Shown piece by piece: positions 26,324 to 34,857 of a stretch of DNA of 64,000 nt; within the stretch, counting starts at the first letter, position 1; every line of letters begins with the position of its first letter. Source of the stretch: Fictibacillus phosphorivorans (GTDB lineage: Bacteria; Bacillota; Bacilli; Bacillales; Fictibacillaceae). The notes under the pieces are model-generated. The model saw only the letters and a program-made list of their open reading frames with translations, was not told the DNA's origin and made no database searches. The translations under genes were made by a program, and so were the position numbers. Location of the stretch: NCBI RefSeq assembly GCF_001629705.1, contig NZ_CP015378.1, forward strand, positions 372,001 to 436,000. The letters run 5' to 3'.

Positions 26324-27829
26324 TTACCCGATCTCCTTTGAAACATTTTTTAAATCTTCACCTATTAAATCAGCCGTCAGCTGTCCTGATAGAGTTACCA
26401 TTGGGACTCCGCCGCCAGGGTGTGTAGAGCCGCCTACAAAATATAGATTGTTAAATTGGTTGCTTCTACTCGGAATTTTAAATCCGCCGTTCATCTTACG
26501 GTCTGTTCGAATACCGTAGATGGAGCCACCGTTCGGTCCATATAGTTCTTTTAATGTGTCAGGTGTGAACGTGTATTCCCATTCAACATGCTGGCGAAGG
26601 TCTTTGGCTCCCATTCGCTCAAGCTTGTTTAAGACGAGTTCACGATAGCTCTCAAGGTTGCTTTCCCACGTTTCACCTTCTTTAAGAGGAGGCACGTGGG
26701 TGAGGACGAACCAGTTATCTTTTCCTTCAGGTGCCTGCGTCGGATCGGTTTTTGATGAGATTCCTACATAGACTGTAGGGTCATCTGCAAGAATTCCCGT
26801 GTTAAAGATTTGATCAAATTCTCTTTCCCCACTCTGAGAGAAGAAGAAGTTGTGATGTGCGAACTCATCATACTTTTTATCAACGCCAAGCAATAAGACA
26901 AGGCCAGAAACAGTAGGCTCATATTTACTGAGATCGTCAGCGGCTTTTTTAGCTTGAGGATGGTTCGAAAGAAGCGTCTTATAAGCTGGAATGGCTTCTA
27001 AGTTTGAAACAACGATATCTGCATACAGCTCTTCGCCGTTCTCAAGTTTAACCCCTTTAGCTGTAGTACCCTCTGTTAAGATTCCTACTACTTTTTGATT
27101 CGTTCGAACATCAACGTTATATTCTTTTAAAACACTTAAGATCGATTCAGCAATCTTGTACATTCCGCCTTCCACATAATAGATACCAAGGCCAAGCTGC
27201 ACGTGAATCAGTTGAGAAAGAACGGCAGGTGCCTGATATGGGGAGGAACCGATATACATGATGAAGAAATTAAATAGTTGTTGAAGGTGTTTGTCTTTAA
27301 TGAACTTTTTCGTTGCTTGGTCCATTGATTTCACAGGATCCATGGCAAGCAGTTCTTTGAAGCTGTGAAGAGTACGCAGATCATTCAATCCAGATAAACT
27401 TTTCTTATAGAAACTCTTCATGCTAAGTTCGTACATTTGGCTGCAATAATCTAGATACTTAAAGAATGAAGCAGCATCTTGCGGATTCACTTTATTGATT
27501 TCCTTCAGCATTTCTGGAAGGTCGCTCGTCACATCGATCACAGTGCCATCTTCAAAAAAGGTTCTCCACTGTGGCTCGATACGCTGGATGTTTATGTAAT
27601 CGTGAATGTTCTTTCCAGCAGATTCGAACAGCTGTTCAAGCACCCATGGCATCGTTAAGATGGAAGGGCCGGTATCAAAGGTATAGCCTTTTCCAGAACG
27701 CTGATTGAGTTTACCACCGATACGTTCATTCTTTTCGAGTACAGTTACTTCATGTCCATCAGCTGCCAATCGAAGAGCTGCTGATAGGCCTCCAAGTCCG
27801 CCGCCTACAACTAAAACTTTTTTCTTCAT
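26324..27829 (-). CDS. crtP: 4,4'-diaponeurosporene/diapolycopene oxygenase CrtP (CrtNb)
   Basis: CrtN-family mixed-function oxygenase, 501 aa, oxidising terminal methyl groups of C30 carotenes to aldehydes. The strong match to S. aureus CrtP is visible in the segments GPSILTMPWV, GSSPYQAPAVLS, YYVEGGMYKIA, HHNFFFSQ and FVGGSTHPGGGVPMVTLSGQ. The ATG at 27829 with GAGGAGG six bases before it is preferred over the TTG at 27832. It leads a four-gene unit reading away from crtQ. The aldehyde would normally be oxidised further by an AldH-type enzyme, which is not in this window. Confidence 0.9.
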   Translation of the reverse strand: MKKKVLVVGGGLGGLSAALRLAADGHEVTVLEKNERIGGKLNQRSGKGYTFDTGPSILTMPWVLEQLFESAGKNIHDYINIQRIEPQWRTFFEDGTVIDVTSDLPEMLKEINKVNPQDAASFFKYLDYCSQMYELSMKSFYKKSLSGLNDLRTLHSFKELLAMDPVKSMDQATKKFIKDKHLQQLFNFFIMYIGSSPYQAPAVLSQLIHVQLGLGIYYVEGGMYKIAESILSVLKEYNVDVRTNQKVVGILTEGTTAKGVKLENGEELYADIVVSNLEAIPAYKTLLSNHPQAKKAADDLSKYEPTVSGLVLLLGVDKKYDEFAHHNFFFSQSGEREFDQIFNTGILADDPTVYVGISSKTDPTQAPEGKDNWFVLTHVPPLKEGETWESNLESYRELVLNKLERMGAKDLRQHVEWEYTFTPDTLKELYGPNGGSIYGIRTDRKMNGGFKIPSRSNQFNNLYFVGGSTHPGGGVPMVTLSGQLTADLIGEDLKNVSKEIG

Positions 27830-27903
27830 CAAAATCCTCCTCGGTATTGGGATTGAAAGGTTAAGGTTGTTTCTTAGCTGTTGCTGTACGACTGTTCCTC
27901 TGT

Positions 27904-27933
27904 ATTGTATAGTTTATGTACAACCATTGTAAA
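27904..27933 (-). promoter_or_regulatory. Predicted promoter of the crtP-cruF-cruG-crtN-like unit
   Basis: On the minus strand TTTACA, 18-bp spacer, TACAAT, about 75 bp before the crtP start. A second -35-like TTGAAA sits further upstream in the same 250-bp divergent region, which also must hold the crtQ promoter (not resolved). Confidence 0.5.
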
Positions 27934-28087
27934 ATTATTGAACGCTTTTTCAACATATTCAATAAGTGATTCTTTATTTTCAGTTCTTGACTGAATACAA
28001 AAATTCCTCTTTTTTTAAGAATTGTTTGAAAAAAGAATACAAAGCCAAAGCTGTAACTATAACTTTTTTCTAAAGGAGACAGTCGAC

Positions 28088-29191
28088 ATGTTTTCTACCC
28101 TGTTGTATCTATCGATCATGTGGCTTTGTGGATGGTTCATGCTATGGAATATTCGCACGCTAAATGCTAAGGGTCCCCATGAACCACATTCTGTTTCAGT
28201 TATTATTCCCGCAAGGAATGAGGAAGCAAACTTAAAAAATTTATTGCCGACGCTGAGTAACCAAAGTATAAAACTTCATGAAGTGATTGTTGTTAACGAT
28301 GATTCTGAAGATCGAACAGAAGAAGTCGCTAGGGAGTTCGGTGTTACCGTTGTTAAGCCAGAACGTCTCCCAGCCGGTTGGTTAGGCAAACCATGGGCAT
28401 GTTGGAATGGAGCAAAACATGCTACAGGTTCTTTATTGTTATTTTTAGATGCTGATCTAGAAATAGAGAGAGACGGAATTGAACGCTTATGCGCTGAATG
28501 GGAAAGAAGCGGGGGATTGATCAGTGTCCAACCGTTTCATCAGATGAAGAGTACCGGAGAAAAATTATCTTCGCTATTTAACATAATCGTTATGGCGGCC
28601 ATGCAATGCTTTACGTTATTTCGAAACAAACCAGCTGGAGCGTTTGGTCCTTGTCTAATGATCGATAGAAAAACCTATACAGAAATCGGTGGTCATGAAG
28701 GGATTAGGCATCAAGTTCTTGAGCATATGGAAATGGGAAGAGTAGCTCTTAATCAAGATGTGAACGTTACTTGTTTCTCAGGATATAAGGCAGTTTATTT
28801 CAGAATGTATGCAGAAGGTCTTTCAGCACTATTTTCCGGGTGGTGTAAAAGTTTCGCGCTCGGTTCAGCGAAAACGCCACTCATGCCATTGGTGTTGACT
28901 GTGGCATGGATTACTGGAGGGATAAGTCTTGCTATCCAACTTCCTTTCTTAATGGTTCAAGATATAAGTGAAATAGTGATATGGGGAACCTTCTATCTGC
29001 TATATGCCGTTCAGATTAAGACCTTGATGAGGAGAATTGGAACGGATACGTTTCTTTCCGCTTTATCACACCCAGTTCATTTCTTGTTCTTTTCTGTGGT
29101 GTACATCTGGTCTTTTATTTTGAGTGTGATCAAAAAAGAAGTAAAGTGGAAAGGTAGAGAAATTTCGGTTTCTGAAAAAGGGGATGTGTAA
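28088..29191 (+). CDS. crtQ: Carotenoid glycosyltransferase CrtQ
   Basis: Family 2 glycosyltransferase of 367 aa that in staphyloxanthin synthesis esterifies glucose to diaponeurosporenoate. The start at 28088 (MFSTLLYLS) has AAAGGAGAC at good distance; the longer frame is unsupported. Visible are an N-terminal membrane helix, VSVIIPARNEE, NDDSEDRT and DADLE. The downstream pattern FGPCLM, GGHEGI, FRMYAEGLSALFSGW and the C-terminal VKWKGREISVSE matches the arrangement in S. aureus CrtQ. It is immediately followed by crtO, as in staphylococci. Confidence 0.88.
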   Translation: MFSTLLYLSIMWLCGWFMLWNIRTLNAKGPHEPHSVSVIIPARNEEANLKNLLPTLSNQSIKLHEVIVVNDDSEDRTEEVAREFGVTVVKPERLPAGWLGKPWACWNGAKHATGSLLLFLDADLEIERDGIERLCAEWERSGGLISVQPFHQMKSTGEKLSSLFNIIVMAAMQCFTLFRNKPAGAFGPCLMIDRKTYTEIGGHEGIRHQVLEHMEMGRVALNQDVNVTCFSGYKAVYFRMYAEGLSALFSGWCKSFALGSAKTPLMPLVLTVAWITGGISLAIQLPFLMVQDISEIVIWGTFYLLYAVQIKTLMRRIGTDTFLSALSHPVHFLFFSVVYIWSFILSVIKKEVKWKGREISVSEKGDV

Positions 29192-29737
29192 ATGCTGATT
29201 GAACTTTCTCCGTTTTGGACGGTAGTGATCAATATACTTGCTTGGCTCATCTTCCATTTAGCAGTGGCTTATATCATTCATCGAATTCCTTTTTCTAACT
29301 TTACAAAAAAAAGCAGATGGGACTCACCATTTACTTGGGAAAACAGTGGAGCATCGTATGAAAAAATAGGAATACGGAAATGGAAAACCATCTTGCCTGA
29401 TGGTGGTGATTTTTATCGGGGAGGGTTCGCGAAGAAAACATTAGAAGGGGATTCTTCAGAGTATTTAGCTCGTTTTTTAGCAGAAACACGCCGTGCGGAA
29501 TTAACGCATTGGCTGTCTATGCCGCCCGCTCTATTGTTTTTCTTGTGGAACCCTGTTTGGATCGGCAACATCATGATTGTGTATGCCGTTCTGTTTAATC
29601 TACCCTTTATCTTTATCCAAAGATATAACAGGTTCAGGCTGATTCGGATCCTGGATTTAAAGAATAAGACAATGGAACGGAAGAGGAGGAACGTTGTTGG
29701 ATATTTCGAAGGACCTTACGGAAAAGCGGAAAACTGA
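29192..29737 (+). CDS. crtO: Glycosyl-diaponeurosporenoate acyltransferase CrtO
   Basis: Membrane acyltransferase of 181 aa that attaches a fatty acyl chain to the sugar of the carotenoid glycoside. Conserved CrtO landmarks are IRKWKTILPDGG near residue 60, ETRRAELTHWLS near 95 and IQRYNRFRL near 145, with hydrophobic helices at the N-terminus and between the last two. It starts right after the crtQ stop and its last 44 bases overlap fni, so crtQ-crtO-fni is one unit. Confidence 0.88.
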   Translation: MLIELSPFWTVVINILAWLIFHLAVAYIIHRIPFSNFTKKSRWDSPFTWENSGASYEKIGIRKWKTILPDGGDFYRGGFAKKTLEGDSSEYLARFLAETRRAELTHWLSMPPALLFFLWNPVWIGNIMIVYAVLFNLPFIFIQRYNRFRLIRILDLKNKTMERKRRNVVGYFEGPYGKAEN

Positions 29738-30740
29738 ACATATTAGAATTAGTTTGAACGAAGATGTTGAAGGTAAGAACATTACGACAGGACTTGAAAA
29801 TTATCGATTCATGCCTAACGCATTGCCGGAGTTATCATTTGATGAAATCTCGCTTTCAACCACATTTTTAAATAAAGAGATGCGTACGCCTTTTTTGATA
29901 TCTTCCATGACAGGTGGAACAGAAACGGCCTATCAAATAAATCAACAGTTAGCGATGGCAGCTCAAGAAAAAGGATGGGCGATCGGCCTAGGCTCCATGA
30001 GGGCTGCGGTTGAGAACGAGGATCTTGCTTATACGTTTCAGATTAGGAAGTATGCTCCTGATATTCCGATCATCGCGAACATTGGAGCGGTTCAGCTCAA
30101 TTATGACTTTGGGATTGATCAGTGTAGGCAGGCGGTCGATATGGCTGAAGCAGACATGCTCGTTCTTCACTTGAATACATTACAAGAAGTGTTCCAGCCA
30201 GAAGGCGATACGAATTTTTTTCATTTGCTTTCTAAGATCGAAGAAATTGCAAATTCTCTTCATGTGCCAGTCGGTGTAAAAGAAGTAGGAATGGGAATCG
30301 ACGAAAAAACCGCTGACCGCCTTACATCCGCGGGAATTCAATTTATTGATGTAGCGGGTGCAGGTGGAACGTCTTGGATACAAGTAGAGAGCTATCGTTC
30401 GAACGACAGCATTCGAAAAGAAGCAGCGGAAGCTTTTCTAGACTGGGGATTGCCGACTGCTGAAAGCATCCTCGCGGTCAGGAAAAATAATTTTTCCACT
30501 CCATTGATTGCAAGTGGGGGGCTCAAAAATGGTGTCGACGCTGCAAAAACGATTGCGTTAGGAGCTAATCTTGCTGGATTTGGTAGATTGCTTCTTCCAT
30601 CAGCTGTGGAAAAGGACCTTGAAGCGCTGCTCGTACAGATGGAACGAATCGAATTTGAGATGCGTGCGGCCATGTTTGGTATAGGTGCAGGTCGTATAGA
30701 AGAACTCGCACATTCAGATCGTCTTATTAAGAAGATATAA
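29694..30740 (+). CDS. fni: Type 2 isopentenyl-diphosphate isomerase (IDI-2, Fni)
   Basis: FMN- and NADPH-dependent isomerase, 348 aa, interconverting isopentenyl and dimethylallyl diphosphate. Motifs include RKTEHIRISL near residue 11, SSMTGGTE near residue 70, GLGSMRAA near residue 98, HLNTLQE near residue 158 and GAGGTSW near residue 222. TTG start (29694 or 29697) after AGAGGAGGA. Its translational overlap with crtO ties isoprenoid precursor supply to pigment synthesis. Many bacilli keep fni elsewhere. Confidence 0.93.
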   Translation: MLDISKDLTEKRKTEHIRISLNEDVEGKNITTGLENYRFMPNALPELSFDEISLSTTFLNKEMRTPFLISSMTGGTETAYQINQQLAMAAQEKGWAIGLGSMRAAVENEDLAYTFQIRKYAPDIPIIANIGAVQLNYDFGIDQCRQAVDMAEADMLVLHLNTLQEVFQPEGDTNFFHLLSKIEEIANSLHVPVGVKEVGMGIDEKTADRLTSAGIQFIDVAGAGGTSWIQVESYRSNDSIRKEAAEAFLDWGLPTAESILAVRKNNFSTPLIASGGLKNGVDAAKTIALGANLAGFGRLLLPSAVEKDLEALLVQMERIEFEMRAAMFGIGAGRIEELAHSDRLIKKI

Positions 30741-30772
30741 AAAAAGCGCTCCTGTAGTCAGGAACGCTTTTT
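30739..30772. terminator. Bidirectional terminator fni / putP
   Basis: AAAAAGCG and CGCTTTTT arms with inner TCCTG / CAGGA pairing and flanking A and T runs, between convergent genes. Confidence 0.85.
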
Positions 30773-30780
30773 GTTTACCA

Positions 30781-32256
30781 TTATTTTAATTCATCAAGTG
30801 TCTCTTCCATGTCATCAAATTGGTTTTGAACCTTTTTAGATGGATTTTTCGTTAATAAGCTTACAATGATAATGGCGATTAAGCTTAAGAAGAATCCAGG
30901 AATCATTTCATACACTTGTTCTTTTAAATCAGGGAACTGAACCCAAGTAAGAACTGTTACAGCACCAACGATGATACCTGCTAGAGCTCCCCATTTCGTC
31001 ATCTTCTTCCAGAACAGGCTTAATAGGACGAGAGGTCCAAATGCTGAACCAAATCCTGCCCATGCATAGCCTACAAGGCTGAGAATAGTATCACTAGGGT
31101 TCAAGGACAACAATACTGCAATTACAGCTACAATTAGTACCGCAATACGTCCAATCATAACGAGTTCTTTCTGAGAAGCATTCTTCTTTAAGAATTGCTT
31201 ATAAAAGTCTTCAGTAACAGAAGAAGAAGTTACTAACAACTGAGATGAGATGGTACTCATGATTGCAGCTAGTATGGCAGCTAATAAGAAACCAGTAATT
31301 AGCGGATGGAATAACAGATTCGCAAATTCGATAAATACGGTTTCAGGATCAGCGAGTTCTCTTCCTTCTCTAGCAAACCAGGCTACACCAATCAATCCTG
31401 TAAGAGAAGCACCGATAAGAGAGATTATCATCCAGCTCATACCGATTCTTCTTGCTGTTTTAATGTCTTTAACAGATGTGATAGCCATAAAACGAACGAT
31501 AATATGTGGTTGACCGAAATAACCTAATCCCCAAGCTAATAACGAGATTAATCCAAGAGTGGTCAAACCTTTTGATACTTGAAGAAGGGTTGGATCAACA
31601 CCGCGAATTGTATCAATTACTGTTTGTGAGTCACCAATGTCTGTAAATGCAACGATTGGCACTAAGATTAATGCGATGAACATGATACAGCCTTGCACGA
31701 AATCAGTCCAACTTACTGCAAGGAATCCACCAAATAGTGTATAAGCTACAACTACCCCAACCGTAATCAACATACCAGTTAGATAAGTTGTACCGAATGC
31801 ACTTTCAAACAGCTTACCACCAGAAACAAGTCCAGCAGATGCATAAAGTGTGAAGAAGATAATAATAACCAGCCCAGAAACGATACGTAGAATTTTTTGT
31901 GTATCATTAAAGCGATTTTCAAGATAATCAGGAATCGTAATGGAATCATCCGCAACTTCTGTATACGTACGAAGGCGAGGTGCTACTAGAAGATAGTTTA
32001 AATAAGCACCAATTGTGAGTCCAACAGCAATCCAAATACTGCTTATTCCGTCAGTGAACATCGCACCCGGAATACCCATCATCATCCAACCACTCATATC
32101 AGATGCGCCAGCTGAAAGCGCAGTAACAGCAGGACCCAGTCCCCGTCCACCTAACATGTAGTCATTTAGATCAGATGTTTTTTTGTAAGCCCAGTACCCG
32201 ATATAAAGCATACCGGCCATGTAAATAACTAAAGAAATAATAACTCCTGTTTGCAT
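30781..32256 (-). CDS. putP: Sodium/proline symporter PutP
   Basis: Solute:sodium symporter family protein importing proline for nutrition or osmoprotection. The start at 32256 (MQTGVIISLVIYM, 491 aa) gives the usual family length; the longer frame adds an unlikely N-terminus. About 13 membrane helices. The family hallmarks YMLGGRGLGPAVTALSAGASDMSGW near residue 30-55 and GWGLGYFGQPHIIVRFMA-type segment near residue 250 are present. Monocistronic. It could import another substrate of the SSS family, but the N-terminal motifs are those of PutP/OpuE. proBA lies 14 kb away, not linked. Confidence 0.9.
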   Translation of the reverse strand: MQTGVIISLVIYMAGMLYIGYWAYKKTSDLNDYMLGGRGLGPAVTALSAGASDMSGWMMMGIPGAMFTDGISSIWIAVGLTIGAYLNYLLVAPRLRTYTEVADDSITIPDYLENRFNDTQKILRIVSGLVIIIFFTLYASAGLVSGGKLFESAFGTTYLTGMLITVGVVVAYTLFGGFLAVSWTDFVQGCIMFIALILVPIVAFTDIGDSQTVIDTIRGVDPTLLQVSKGLTTLGLISLLAWGLGYFGQPHIIVRFMAITSVKDIKTARRIGMSWMIISLIGASLTGLIGVAWFAREGRELADPETVFIEFANLLFHPLITGFLLAAILAAIMSTISSQLLVTSSSVTEDFYKQFLKKNASQKELVMIGRIAVLIVAVIAVLLSLNPSDTILSLVGYAWAGFGSAFGPLVLLSLFWKKMTKWGALAGIIVGAVTVLTWVQFPDLKEQVYEMIPGFFLSLIAIIIVSLLTKNPSKKVQNQFDDMEETLDELK

Positions 32257-32675
32257 GTAAAAATTTCTCTCCTTTTCTTTTTTCATGAAATGGGTCATGT
32301 TAGTTTGCTCAACGGATGACTTGTTTATGAAAAAGTTGGCAGGTTGTTTCTTAGAGCTTTTTATTTGCAAAAAGAGCTTGCGAGGAATAGCAGAAAAAAA
32401 CTTGAAGTTAAAAGCGCGGTCGATAAACGCATTAAAATCTTGCCAGATTCATTTGAAACCCAGCATCAACTACAAGAAAAAAGCAAAGCCGATGTGTGAA
32501 TTGAAAATAGGTGGCATCCGTTTTGAGCAAAAAACGTGCCCACTTCTTTTCAGAACATGGTTAACACTATAACAAAAATTCTAAAAAGAATGCAAATCAT
32601 AACCGAAAGATGCTATTCTGACAGGGTTAAGCTACAATAGAATGCAAAGACATTAGCCTAAGGAATGATACGGTT
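32257..32675. other. 420-bp intergenic gap, putP / ABC-F divergent region
   Basis: Both promoters must lie here, but no convincing pair of -35 and -10 boxes was resolved. A 95-codon open frame at 32285-32572 (+) has no ribosome site and reads antisense through the putP leader. No structured RNA was recognised. Confidence 0.4.
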
Positions 32676-34586
32676 TTGAGTATTTTATTAGTTGAAAATC
32701 TATATAAAACATATGGTGAAAAAACGCTGTTTGACGATATCACATTTTCAATCAGCGACAAGCAAAGAATCGGACTCATCGGACCGAATGGAACAGGTAA
32801 GTCCTCATTATTAAAAGCAATAGCTGGGTTGGAACCTGCTGAACGAGGTACACTCTCTCATGCGAACACATTTCAGATCGAATATGTGGCGCAAGAACCA
32901 GAACTAGACGAGGAGTTATCCGTTTTAGATCAAATTTATTTCGGAAATTCTCTCATCATGAAGACGATGCGTGAATATGAACAAGCCTTACTTGATCTAG
33001 AATCTGACCCGTCGGACGAAAAGAAACTGAAGCGTTTGATGAACAGTCAACAAAAGATGGATGAGAATGAGGCATGGGAAGCAAACACCATCGCAAAAAC
33101 GGTGCTCACAAAGCTTGGTCTTCGTGACTTTTCTCGTCAAGTGAAGCAATTAAGCGGTGGGCAAAAGAAGCGTGTGGCGATTGCAAAAGCACTCATTCAA
33201 CCTGCAGATCTACTGATTCTGGACGAGCCTACAAACCATCTTGATAATGAAACGGTCGAGTGGCTGGAAACGTTCTTAGGAAACTATAAAGGCGCCTTAT
33301 TAATGGTTACCCATGACCGTTATTTCCTAAACCGCGTAACTAACAACATCTTTGAGCTCGATAATGGAAAACTCTATGTGTACGAGGGAAATTACGAAAC
33401 GTACTTAGAGAAAAAGGCGGAACGTGAAGAAATCGCGCTTCAGAACGAAGACAAGAGACAAAACACCCTTCGCCGCGAATTAGCGTGGTTACGTCGTGGT
33501 GCAAAAGCGCGAACTACAAAACAGAAAGCACGAATTCAACGTGTGGAAAGTTTGCAAGAAGAAACAGGCCTTTCCGTAAAAGGCTCTGTTGAGTTTGCGA
33601 TCGGCTCACAACGACTTGGGAAAAAAGTGATTGAAGTTGAACGCTTGAGCAAAAGCTTAGACGGTAAAGAGCTAGTTAAAGACCTGGATTATTTAATTGT
33701 TCCGGGTGAACGACTTGGTATCATAGGACCGAACGGAAGCGGGAAAACTACTTTGTTAAATATGTTAGCAGGTAGAATGACTCCTGATTCAGGTAACGTT
33801 GAAGTAGGGGAAACGGTTAAGATCGGCTACTACACACAAGATCACGAAGAGCTCGACGGCAATTTGCGCGTTGTCGATTATATTAAAGAAACGGCGCAAG
33901 TCATCACAACAGTAGATGGTCAGACGATTACGGCTGAACAGATGCTCGAACGATTCCTGTTTCCTCGTTATATGCAATATACGTATATTCGTAAATTATC
34001 TGGTGGAGAGAAACGCCGTTTGTACATGCTAAAAGTGTTAATGGAAGAGCCGAACGTGTTGTTTTTGGATGAGCCAACAAATGATTTGGACATTCAAACG
34101 TTAGGAATTCTAGAAGAGTATTTAGAAAACTTCCCTGGCGTAGTGCTGACTGTTTCTCATGACCGCTACTTTTTAGACCGTGTCGTCGATCACCTCCTTG
34201 CATTCGAAGGTAACGCGAAGGTTATAAGGTTTCAAGGCAGTTACTCGGACTACATGGACGAGAAGAAAGAGCGTGATGAACGGGCCGCTGCTGTTAAGAA
34301 AGAGGCTTCGTCTGAAGAGGTGACTGAACCATCTTCACAGCATCGTAAAGAAAAGAAGAAAAAGCTGTCGTACAAAGATCAGCAAGATTGGGATACGATT
34401 GAAGAGCGAATCATGAACTTAGAAGAGAAAAAAGAGCATTATGAAGCAGAAATTGTTGCTGCAGGAAGCGATTTTGGCAAGATCAGCGAGCTTATGGCTG
34501 AGCAGAAGAAAGTAGAGAACGAGCTTGAAGCTGCGATGGAGCGATGGGAAGAGCTCTCTCTGTTAGTGGAAGAGCTGGATAGTTGA
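32676..34586 (+). CDS. yfmR: ABC-F ribosome-associated ATPase, YfmR/Uup-type
   Basis: Soluble ABC-F protein of 636 aa with two ATPase domains. Walker A motifs are GPNGTGKSS near residue 36 and GPNGSGKTT near residue 349; signatures are LSGGQKKR and LSGGEKRR. A linker (P-site tRNA interaction motif region, about 240-310, with RRGAKARTTKQKARIQR) and a C-terminal charged coiled coil (about 560-636) complete it. Such proteins act at the ribosomal E site on stalled ribosomes; YfmR relieves polyproline stalls in parallel with EF-P. TTG start at 32676 after AAGGAATG. Gene symbol chosen from length and layout. Confidence 0.82.
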   Translation: MSILLVENLYKTYGEKTLFDDITFSISDKQRIGLIGPNGTGKSSLLKAIAGLEPAERGTLSHANTFQIEYVAQEPELDEELSVLDQIYFGNSLIMKTMREYEQALLDLESDPSDEKKLKRLMNSQQKMDENEAWEANTIAKTVLTKLGLRDFSRQVKQLSGGQKKRVAIAKALIQPADLLILDEPTNHLDNETVEWLETFLGNYKGALLMVTHDRYFLNRVTNNIFELDNGKLYVYEGNYETYLEKKAEREEIALQNEDKRQNTLRRELAWLRRGAKARTTKQKARIQRVESLQEETGLSVKGSVEFAIGSQRLGKKVIEVERLSKSLDGKELVKDLDYLIVPGERLGIIGPNGSGKTTLLNMLAGRMTPDSGNVEVGETVKIGYYTQDHEELDGNLRVVDYIKETAQVITTVDGQTITAEQMLERFLFPRYMQYTYIRKLSGGEKRRLYMLKVLMEEPNVLFLDEPTNDLDIQTLGILEEYLENFPGVVLTVSHDRYFLDRVVDHLLAFEGNAKVIRFQGSYSDYMDEKKERDERAAAVKKEASSEEVTEPSSQHRKEKKKKLSYKDQQDWDTIEERIMNLEEKKEHYEAEIVAAGSDFGKISELMAEQKKVENELEAAMERWEELSLLVEELDS

Positions 34587-34599
34587 TATGATTTGGTGG

Positions 34600-34632
34600 G
34601 CACCTCTTGCTGTTAGCAGGGGGTGTTTTTTT
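34600..34632 (+). terminator. Terminator after yfmR
   Basis: GCACCTCTTGCT pairs with AGCAGGGGGTGT through G-T wobbles and is followed by seven T residues. Confidence 0.7.
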
Positions 34633-34658
34633 GTGGGGAGGGGGATTGGCGTTATTTG

Positions 34659-34786
34659 TCGAAAAGCCTATAAATGATTTTTGAAGGACTATAAAATTAC
34701 TTGAAGGCCCATAAAATTTTCTGAAGGCCCATAACTAGAAGTTTAGGGCCTATAAAACCAAATTTAGGGTCTATAAAAATTTCTAA
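34659..34786. repeat. Tandem array, six units of 20-21 bp, before NERD gene A
   Basis: Units share TGAAGGCCYATAAAAT or its variant TTTAGGGYCTATAAAA. The ATAAA cores start at 34670, 34691, 34711, 34731, 34752 and 34773, giving steps of 21, 20, 20, 21 and 21 bp. The array fills the gap between the yfmR terminator and the NERD gene that starts at 34858. There is no coding potential, and unit sequence differs completely from the arrays at 22 and 44 kb. Confidence 0.8.
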
Positions 34787-34857
34787 TACTAAAAAAGGGT
34801 TATACACCATAGTTAGCGAATCAATTTTCATGTCCAAGTATAAGAGGAAGTGATAAA

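Noticed and set aside
32285..32572. 95-codon open frame in the putP / yfmR gap
   Set aside because: No ribosome site, unconvincing amino-acid composition, and it overlaps the putP leader on the opposite strand.
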